Shown piece after piece: positions 1 through 3,654 of a stretch of DNA of 5,973 nt. This stretch comes from an uncultured Pseudomonadota bacterium (GTDB lineage Bacteria; Myxococcota; UBA796). Location of the stretch: positions 1 through 5,973 of the forward strand of contig CAJWHX010000231.1 in NCBI GenBank assembly GCA_913040875.1, read 5' to 3'. Below the pieces are notes generated by a model. The model did no database searches. It was given only the letters and a program-made list of their open reading frames with translations, and was not told the DNA's origin. Every line of letters starts with the position of its first letter. Positions within the stretch are counted from its first letter, which is position 1. Made by a program: the position numbers and the translations under genes.

Positions 1-202
1 TACTGCCATACTGAACCTCAATATCCAACTTCAGTTCTTCTTCCATCTTTGTAAACAATTCTCCAACCAAAGACTCACTTCGTCCGGAATATACGACAAC
101 CTTTTCCGCAACGGCTGGTTTTTCTGGGACTTCAACAACTGTTGGTGTTGAAGATTGTTCCGTTTCGCAAGCAACTAAAAGCGATAAAACGACAGCTAAC
201 AT
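1..202 (-). CDS. Iron ABC transporter substrate-binding lipoprotein (5' fragment)
   Basis: Only the first 67 codons are in the window; the gene runs off the left edge. The start is the ATG at 202-200, preceded by a strong Shine-Dalgarno (AGAGGAG, 5 nt upstream), and no other start codon lies in frame for at least 40 bases upstream. The product begins with a very short hydrophobic signal ending in a lipobox (L-L-V-A-C, Cys12), so it should be an outer-leaflet lipoprotein. A Pro/Val/Glu/Thr-rich linker follows. At about residues 38-66 the segment VVVYSGRSESLVGELF and what follows it matches the first beta-strand and helix of periplasmic ferric-iron binding proteins of the FbpA/FutA/Idi class, which hand Fe(III) to an inner-membrane ABC importer. 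It lies 101 bp downstream of, and in the same direction as, the siderophore-interacting gene, which supports an iron role. Related polyamine or sulfate binding proteins are less likely given the YSGR motif. The permease and ATPase would be expected beyond the left edge. Confidence 0.82.
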   Translation of the reverse strand, partial: MLAVVLSLLVACETEQSSTPTVVEVPEKPAVAEKVVVYSGRSESLVGELFTKMEEELKLDIEVQYGS

Positions 203-229
203 GACTGCTCCTCTGTTTAATTTGTAGTG

Positions 230-259
230 ATTGTAATGTATATAGTGTAAAAGAGACAA
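230..259 (-). promoter_or_regulatory. Possible promoter for the iron-binding lipoprotein gene
   Basis: On the minus strand a -35-like TTGTCT (259-254, 4 of 6 matches) and a -10-like TACAAT (235-230, 5 of 6 matches) are 18 bp apart. They lie in an AT-rich gap about 28 bp upstream of the start codon. This could give the substrate-binding gene its own promoter in addition to read-through from the upstream genes. I see no good Fur box here, so iron control at this point is not supported by the sequence. The match is weak. Confidence 0.3.
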
Positions 260-261
260 CA

Positions 262-276
262 AATACACACTGTATT
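262..276. repeat. Short perfect inverted repeat AATACA-CAC-TGTATT
   Basis: Two perfectly complementary 6-base arms are separated by 3 bases. They lie in the 101-bp gap between the siderophore-interacting gene and the substrate-binding gene, just upstream of the candidate -35. It could be a small operator or a minor RNA hairpin, but no T-tract follows on either strand and six AT-rich base pairs can arise by chance. Its role is unknown. Confidence 0.3.
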
Positions 277-303
277 CAAAACCAGTTTGGTACACGCTTC
301 GAA

Positions 304-1005
304 TTACAATACTGTTTGAAGTGTTTTCCGATGTGCATGTCCTTTAAGGCTCCAATATGCTTTTACCTTGATCTGGTCAGGATCCAATCCTCGCGTAACC
401 AAAGCCAATCGAAGATTTCTGACCATCTGCGCTTCCCCTGAAATCCACACCAAGCCTTTTCCTTCCGGAATATTCACAAGAGACAACCACTGTAAAAGAG
501 CATATCCATGGTATTCATCTCTCTGAATGGGATTGAGCGGGAGTTTCAATGTAGATACGGCTCCCAGATCCTGTGATTCCAATTCGATGGCACCAAATCT
601 ACGAACCGTTTTCGGAAGAGCATTGAGCAGAGCCATAGACAAACCGAGAGTTGTTTCGTCTCCTAGAAACAAAGACCAATCTATAGGCTCATCAACAAAG
701 GGCATACTATCGACTGGACCAATGAAAGATATGGGTGCACCAACACAAACATTCTGAGCCCATCGACTCGCTTTACCTTTTCCATGCAGATGAAAAATAA
801 GATCCATCCAGCCAAGTTCTGGAGACACTCTCGCAGGCGTGTAACTTCTTAAATACGTATCAACCTTAATCTTAATCTTTTGACCCGGACTCCACTGAAT
901 GTTTCGAATCATCTCTCCACAAATTCTGACCCTTCGAATATTAGGAGCAATATCTTCTATATGGGTCACAAAAACAGTACTAGATCGGGGTCTTTGATAG
1001 GTCAT
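304..1005 (-). CDS. Siderophore-interacting FAD protein (ViuB/YqjH-like ferric-siderophore reductase)
   Basis: The 233-residue protein has the order of elements expected of the SIP family: an N-terminal ferredoxin-reductase-like FAD barrel, then a NAD(P)H-binding half. Visible motifs are RSYTPAR at 53-59 (flavin-binding RxYT signature), FHLHGKGKASRWA at 71-83 (the family's fxlHgxGpasxWA block), IGP at 95-97, LGDETTL at 114-120 (start of the nucleotide-binding lobe), WISGEAQMVRNLR at 187-199 and KAYWSLKGHAH at 215-225 (the C-terminal YWxxG block). Family members are cytoplasmic and reduce ferric siderophores so that iron is released. The length is at the short end of the family (roughly 230-280). 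The second Arg of the flavin motif is displaced by one residue (TPAR rather than TPRR). The start at 1005 has a purine-rich GAAGAGG just upstream. It follows the HmuY-like gene by 48 bp on the same strand and probably shares its Fur-controlled transcript. The family call is firm; the siderophore is unknown. Confidence 0.9.
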   Translation of the reverse strand: MTYQRPRSSTVFVTHIEDIAPNIRRVRICGEMIRNIQWSPGQKIKIKVDTYLRSYTPARVSPELGWMDLIFHLHGKGKASRWAQNVCVGAPISFIGPVDSMPFVDEPIDWSLFLGDETTLGLSMALLNALPKTVRRFGAIELESQDLGAVSTLKLPLNPIQRDEYHGYALLQWLSLVNIPEGKGLVWISGEAQMVRNLRLALVTRGLDPDQIKVKAYWSLKGHAHRKTLQTVL

Positions 1006-1053
1006 TGTTCCTCTTCATGTTCGGATGGGTTCAAAACGAAGAATGTGCGATCT

Positions 1054-1779
1054 TCAGTCTATAAAAGTCCAACGTAAGGTAAAGTTTGCACTTCCGGATC
1101 CCATTGCACCATTGGTATTGCAATTATCTTGATTTTCTTCATAATAGGATTCAACAACAAGCTTAATCAGATTACCATCAGCCAATTGGATGATGAATGG
1201 ATATCCGGTGGTTGCAACACATCCGGGATATTCCCACCATGGACTCATGGCTGTCTGCGGACTGTCTGGAAGACCACTCGAATCATTTATAAAGGAGCAA
1301 TCTGCAGTGTAATAATCATCTAGTACATAGGAAATGCCGTCAGGGACAGACGTCAGAGATTCATAAGACTCTTCTAAAAATACAGCTGCACCTACACAAC
1401 TGGGACCAGAATCACCACCGTTTAATCTCACTAGAAAACGCTTGAAAGACATGTCCCAATCGGCAGTTTCCAACGCAACTTCATCTGAGATATCTACCTT
1501 TTCCGCACCATCTTCGGTAAACTTAATATAAATCCATGGATTGCTAGCAGCACTTTGAAACCCACCTGCAGTGGCGTCGACGTTTGTAATGAAGTCGCCG
1601 CCATCTGTTGTTGTGGAAACCGCACCTTCAGAAATGGCATTCTGTAAACCCAAATCCAATATCAAATCATCTTCACACTCAACAGGGATCAAATCTTCAC
1701 AAACCATGTTCGAACTATCAATGGCAGTATCGTTTTTTTCGGCTTGCTGACAGGCTGTAAGGAACAACAGTAAACTCAT
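1054..1779 (-). CDS. HmuY-family lipoprotein (putative heme/iron-acquisition surface protein)
   Basis: This 241-residue lipoprotein has a minimal signal ending in the lipobox L-T-A-C (Cys10), followed by an acidic, flexible stretch. The start is fixed: an in-frame TAG lies only four codons upstream of the ATG, with AGGGAGA as ribosome-binding site. The body carries the HmuY signature order: VDATAGG at about 67-73, NPWIYIKF at 80-87 (cf. the family's kWvYf strand), ADWDMSFKRFLVRLNGG at 106-122 (cf. WDlafhr-xxvrtNgg) and a C-terminal ADGNLIKLVVESYY at 200-213 before the closing strand. HmuY-type proteins sit on the outer surface and capture heme. This one has no histidine at all, so the bis-His ligation of Porphyromonas HmuY is impossible here. 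It has six Cys besides Cys10 (27, 35, 128, 161, 187, 220), possibly paired in disulfides. A Fur box lies 34 bp upstream and a siderophore-interacting gene follows, both pointing to iron. Family membership is fairly sure; heme binding is inferred. Confidence 0.8.
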   Translation of the reverse strand: MSLLLFLTACQQAEKNDTAIDSSNMVCEDLIPVECEDDLILDLGLQNAISEGAVSTTTDGGDFITNVDATAGGFQSAASNPWIYIKFTEDGAEKVDISDEVALETADWDMSFKRFLVRLNGGDSGPSCVGAAVFLEESYESLTSVPDGISYVLDDYYTADCSFINDSSGLPDSPQTAMSPWWEYPGCVATTGYPFIIQLADGNLIKLVVESYYEENQDNCNTNGAMGSGSANFTLRWTFID

Positions 1780-1812
1780 GGAGTCTCCCTATTTTAAGTC
1801 TTGTAAGTTTTT

Positions 1813-1831
1813 GATAATGATTATCACTATC
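1813..1831. promoter_or_regulatory. Fur box upstream of the HmuY-like gene
   Basis: GATAATGATTATCACTATC matches the classical 19-bp Fur consensus (GATAATGATAATCATTATC) at 17 of 19 positions. It lies 34 bp upstream of the HmuY-like start codon and overlaps the candidate -10 region, so Fe-Fur bound here would block transcription of the minus-strand iron block. The distance to the rightward metal operon (about 140 bp to its -35) makes direct control of that operon unlikely. Confidence 0.88.
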
Positions 1832-1854
1832 AAAATATAACCAGGTTTGGGCAA
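1826..1854 (-). promoter_or_regulatory. Candidate promoter of the iron/heme block, overlapped by the Fur box
   Basis: On the minus strand TTGCCC (1854-1849) and GATAGT (1831-1826) are separated by 17 bp; each matches the sigma-70 consensus at about 4 of 6 positions. The -10 lies inside the Fur box, the usual geometry for iron repression. A second -10-like GATAAT sits six bases further on. The exact hexamers are uncertain, but a promoter in this interval is expected because the gene starts 47 bp downstream. Confidence 0.4.
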
Positions 1855-1969
1855 TCGAGCAAATAACTTTAAAAATGATATGATGGAGAATTAGGGTCAG
1901 CATTTAAGGTCTGTGTCACTTACATTAATTTCTACAGTGCCTATAAGTACATCTACACAGCTCAATATC

Positions 1970-1999
1970 TTGACAACAATACGTACCATATACTATATA
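1970..1999 (+). promoter_or_regulatory. Promoter of the metal operon
   Basis: A perfect -35 hexamer TTGACA (1970-1975) is followed after 18 bp by TATATA (1994-1999, 4 of 6 matches to TATAAT). Another -10-like sequence, TATACT (1989-1994), is closer but would leave only 13 bp of spacer. Transcription would begin near 2005, inside the G-tract element, leaving a leader of about 20 bases before the first start codon. Confidence 0.55.
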
Positions 2000-2014
2000 G
2001 GGGTATGGGGTATA
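1996..2014. promoter_or_regulatory. Probable CsoR-type operator (double G-tract flanked by TATA arms)
   Basis: The element TATAGGGGTATGGGGTATA has two GGGG tracts separated by TAT and flanked on each side by TATA. CsoR/RcnR-family operators are characteristically G/C-tracts with AT-rich inverted flanks, for example TACCC/GGGTA-type sites. The element overlaps the -10 and the expected transcription start of an operon whose last gene encodes a CsoR-family repressor, so autoregulation is the natural reading. It is the only such G-rich stretch in an otherwise AT-rich 245-bp intergenic region. Binding is inferred. Confidence 0.55.
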
Positions 2015-2024
2015 TGAGGTTTAT

Positions 2025-2657
2025 ATGCTGTTCTATATTTTACTCACATTGAATCAGGCTTTTGCGCACCCAGTGACCTTCAAAGGTGGCTTGGCAGTGA
2101 CGAGTATTCATCGTCCTAAAATGACGATGAGTCAAGTCAACTACACTGTCCATCGCAACGTAGCCGTCGCGACCAGTTATGTTCGCATGGAAAATCCGGC
2201 TGGCGACTTGAACATGCCGGCATTGCATGCAAACATCTTACTAAAAAGATGGAATGCCCTTGGTTCACAAGGAAACCTTTACGGATTGATCGGAGCTGGT
2301 ATAAACACCCCATCTCTCTCAAGTACTTGGACAGATGAACTCAGAGGCTTTGTGGGTGTTCAGGCAGATTATGAAACGCAAAAAATTTATACTGCAGCAA
2401 ATGTCATCGGTTTTCCATCCTTAAATGATATGAACGATCTTCCTTATATGGCTCGATATCGCTTCGGGATTGCACCCTACATCGCAAAGTATGATGAATT
2501 TCAAATCTGGGTGGTGGGACAAGTCGAATATATGCCCACGATGCAAGACACACCTATCGTCACTCCGATGCTGCGGTATTTTTATCGGACTGTTTTATGG
2601 GAGACCGGTGTTTCCTTAGACGGAACCTATTGGTTTCAAATGATGGCACACTTTTAA
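2025..2657 (+). CDS. Secreted, Met-rich outer-membrane-barrel-like protein of unknown function
   Basis: I do not recognise a named family. The 210-residue product has a signal peptide (1-14) with a cleavage motif A-F-A before His15. The mature part alternates polar and hydrophobic/aromatic residues in short strand-like runs, and it ends in Phe (M-M-A-H-F), the usual C-terminal mark of outer-membrane beta-barrels. An eight- to ten-strand barrel would fit the length. It contains no cysteine, but it has 11 Met besides the initiator (33, 35, 55, 64, 136, 142, 170, 173, 182, 206, 207) and five His. That composition is compatible with soft-metal contact but proves nothing. The start is fixed by an in-frame TAG nine codons upstream, with GAGG 5 nt before the ATG. 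It is the first gene of the metal operon, directly behind the putative CsoR operator, 16 bp ahead of the HMA gene. I have a vague memory of similar uncharacterised proteins beside metal genes elsewhere, which I cannot verify. A periplasmic non-barrel fold is the main alternative. Confidence 0.7.
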   Translation: MLFYILLTLNQAFAHPVTFKGGLAVTSIHRPKMTMSQVNYTVHRNVAVATSYVRMENPAGDLNMPALHANILLKRWNALGSQGNLYGLIGAGINTPSLSSTWTDELRGFVGVQADYETQKIYTAANVIGFPSLNDMNDLPYMARYRFGIAPYIAKYDEFQIWVVGQVEYMPTMQDTPIVTPMLRYFYRTVLWETGVSLDGTYWFQMMAHF

Positions 2658-2673
2658 ATCTTAGGAGACTACA

Positions 2674-2991
2674 ATGTTGCTTGGTTTATGGCTCAGTTTA
2701 TCAATGGCGTTTGCCGAAACCACTTCAGATATTGAAGTGCTGGTCAAAGGGATGGTTTGTTCCTTTTGTGTTCAAGGCGTTGAAAAGAAATTCTCTGGAG
2801 AAGACGCTGTCGAAAAGGTTGAAGTCAAACTCGATGAATCTAAGGTCTTACTTTGGATCAAAGACGATCAAAGTCTCGCTGATGATACGATCAACAGGTT
2901 GATCAAAGATGCGGGATACAATGTCGAATCGATCACACGCACTGAGACCTCTTCCACACCAACGCCTGACACTCCACCCCCTGCAAAGTAA
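2674..2991 (+). CDS. MerP-like periplasmic heavy-metal-associated (HMA) domain protein
   Basis: This is a small secreted metallochaperone of 105 residues. Residues 1-14 form a signal peptide ending A-F-A before Glu15. An HMA ferredoxin-like domain spans about 19-88: strand DIEVLVKGMVC, metal-binding loop GMVCSFC at 26-32 (Cys29 and Cys32), helix VQGVEKKF, strand VEKVEVKL, strand KVLLWI, helix TINRLIKDAGY and a closing VESIT strand. A Pro/Thr/Ser-rich tail (about 90-105) ends the protein. Single-domain exported HMA proteins bind one soft metal ion through the two Cys and pass it to a membrane partner, as MerP does to MerT; a MerT-like gene lies only 8 bp downstream. AGGAG sits 6 nt before the start, and an in-frame TAG four codons upstream rules out a longer form. 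The metal (Hg(II), Cu(I) or other) cannot be told from the motif. Confidence 0.9.
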   Translation: MLLGLWLSLSMAFAETTSDIEVLVKGMVCSFCVQGVEKKFSGEDAVEKVEVKLDESKVLLWIKDDQSLADDTINRLIKDAGYNVESITRTETSSTPTPDTPPPAK

Positions 2992-2999
2992 ATCGAAAC

Positions 3000-3359
3000 A
3001 TGAAACATTTGGTCGCTTTTGCATCGCTGTTTACTTCTGTTGGTACTCTCTTTTGCTGTGCACTTCCAGCACTATTTGTCACGCTCGGTGCTGGAGCATC
3101 CTTTGCAAGTCTGACTAGTGCCGTCCCACAGCTCATTTGGTTTGGAGAAAACAAGACGCTTGTATTTATTGTTGGTGGAGTATTTTTGACATTGGGACTT
3201 GTATTGCCTAAATTGTTTCCACCACTGGTTGTGTGCGATATAGACGGCAATCCTTGTGCTGAGACCAAATCGTGGAGTCAACCACTCCTCTATATCTCTA
3301 TCGTCTTTTATGGTATTGGTGGATTCTTTGCTTATCTTGCCCCAATTTTACTGGTATAA
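3000..3359 (+). CDS. MerT-like inner-membrane metal transport protein
   Basis: The 119-residue protein has three predicted membrane helices, at about 5-35, 53-76 and 93-117. It carries both Cys pairs that define MerT-type mercuric transporters: vicinal Cys19-Cys20 in the first helix (T-L-F-C-C-A-L-P, cf. the S-T-C-C-L-G-P of MerT) and Cys79/Cys86 in the cytoplasmic loop between helices 2 and 3 (V-V-C-D-I-D-G-N-P-C). In MerT the first pair takes metal from MerP and the loop pair receives it on the inner face. The preceding gene encodes a MerP-like protein, so a transport pair is strongly implied. No MerA mercuric reductase gene is nearby and the sensor is CsoR-type, so the substrate may not be mercury. 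The start lies 8 bp after the previous stop with no clear Shine-Dalgarno, suggesting translational coupling. The next gene begins 3 bp after this stop. Confidence 0.8.
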   Translation: MKHLVAFASLFTSVGTLFCCALPALFVTLGAGASFASLTSAVPQLIWFGENKTLVFIVGGVFLTLGLVLPKLFPPLVVCDIDGNPCAETKSWSQPLLYISIVFYGIGGFFAYLAPILLV

Positions 3360-3362
3360 ATC

Positions 3363-3641
3363 ATGTCTCACCCAGATCATTCTAAGGAAATCACCCGAAT
3401 CAAACGCATCATTGGTCAACTTGAAGGTGTTCAGCGCATGATCGAAGAAGGACAATATTGCATCAACATACTCAATCAGACAAAGGCCGTTTCCTCCGCT
3501 GTACACTCCTTAGAAGCGGCACTCCTAGAAAAACACCTGAACCACTGTGTAAAAGGCGCGATGTGCAGTAATTCGGACGAGAAGGATCAAGACCAAAAGA
3601 TTGAAGAGCTGATGACCTTGTTTCGAAAACGATTGAAGTAA
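3363..3641 (+). CDS. CsoR/RcnR-family (DUF156) metal-sensing transcriptional repressor
   Basis: The 92-residue, all-helical repressor has the family core R-I-I-G-Q-L-E-G-V-Q-R-M-I at 15-27, then Cys33 (G-Q-Y-C), Q-T-K-A-V-S-S-A-V at 39-47, and His58 and Cys62 (K-H-L-N-H-C). Cys33-His58-Cys62 match the X-Y-Z ligands of Cu(I)-sensing CsoR (C-H-C). The Z-position Cys separates it from FrmR- and RcnR-type sensors, and the Y-position His separates it from the persulfide sensor CstR. The N-terminus also carries His3 and His6; RcnR- and InrS-type nickel sensors use an N-terminal His as a fourth ligand, although the spacing to Cys33 differs from RcnR by about two residues. A charged helix closes the protein. 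Proteins of this family are DNA-bound when apo and release on metal binding. It is the last gene of the operon, 3 bp after the MerT-like gene and without its own Shine-Dalgarno, so it probably represses its own operon through the G-tract site. Confidence 0.9.
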   Translation: MSHPDHSKEITRIKRIIGQLEGVQRMIEEGQYCINILNQTKAVSSAVHSLEAALLEKHLNHCVKGAMCSNSDEKDQDQKIEELMTLFRKRLK

Positions 3642-3654
3642 GGATAATTATCCT
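3641..3654. repeat. Perfect 14-bp palindrome spanning the convergent stop codons
   Basis: AGGATAATTATCCT is perfectly self-complementary. Its first base is the last base of the CsoR-like TAA stop, and its centre contains the TAA stop of the convergent permease gene (3648-3650 on the minus strand). Folded as RNA it would give at most a 5-bp stem with a 4-base AATT loop and no U-tract on either side, so it is at best a weak bidirectional pause or termination element. It could also be coincidence. Confidence 0.4.

Noticed and set aside
218..250. A second Fur box in front of the iron-binding lipoprotein gene
   Set aside because: The best alignment in this AT-rich stretch matches only about half of the 19 consensus positions, which is what chance would give.
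527..757. Open frame on the plus strand inside the siderophore-interacting gene
   Set aside because: It is antisense to a gene with clear family motifs; its own translation shows no recognisable fold or motif and no ribosome-binding site.
1718..1903. Minus-strand frame of 61 codons covering the Fur box region
   Set aside because: It overlaps the start of the HmuY-like gene in another frame, runs through the promoter and Fur box, and has no protein-like features.
1832..1969. A small gene or structured RNA in the middle of the divergent intergenic region
   Set aside because: I found no start codon with a ribosome-binding site leading a plausible protein, and no strong hairpin or riboswitch-like conserved core. 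It appears to be plain AT-rich spacer.
2597..3118. Plus-strand open frames of about 70-100 codons overlapping the metal operon
   Set aside because: They are out-of-frame shadows of the HMA and MerT-like genes, which have intact domains and proper spacing.
3641..3654. The palindrome as an intrinsic terminator or a Fur site
   Set aside because: The possible stem is only 5 bp, AT-rich and without a U-tract. The GATAATTATC core resembles joined Fur half-sites, but it lacks the 19-bp layout and lies at gene ends, not at a promoter.
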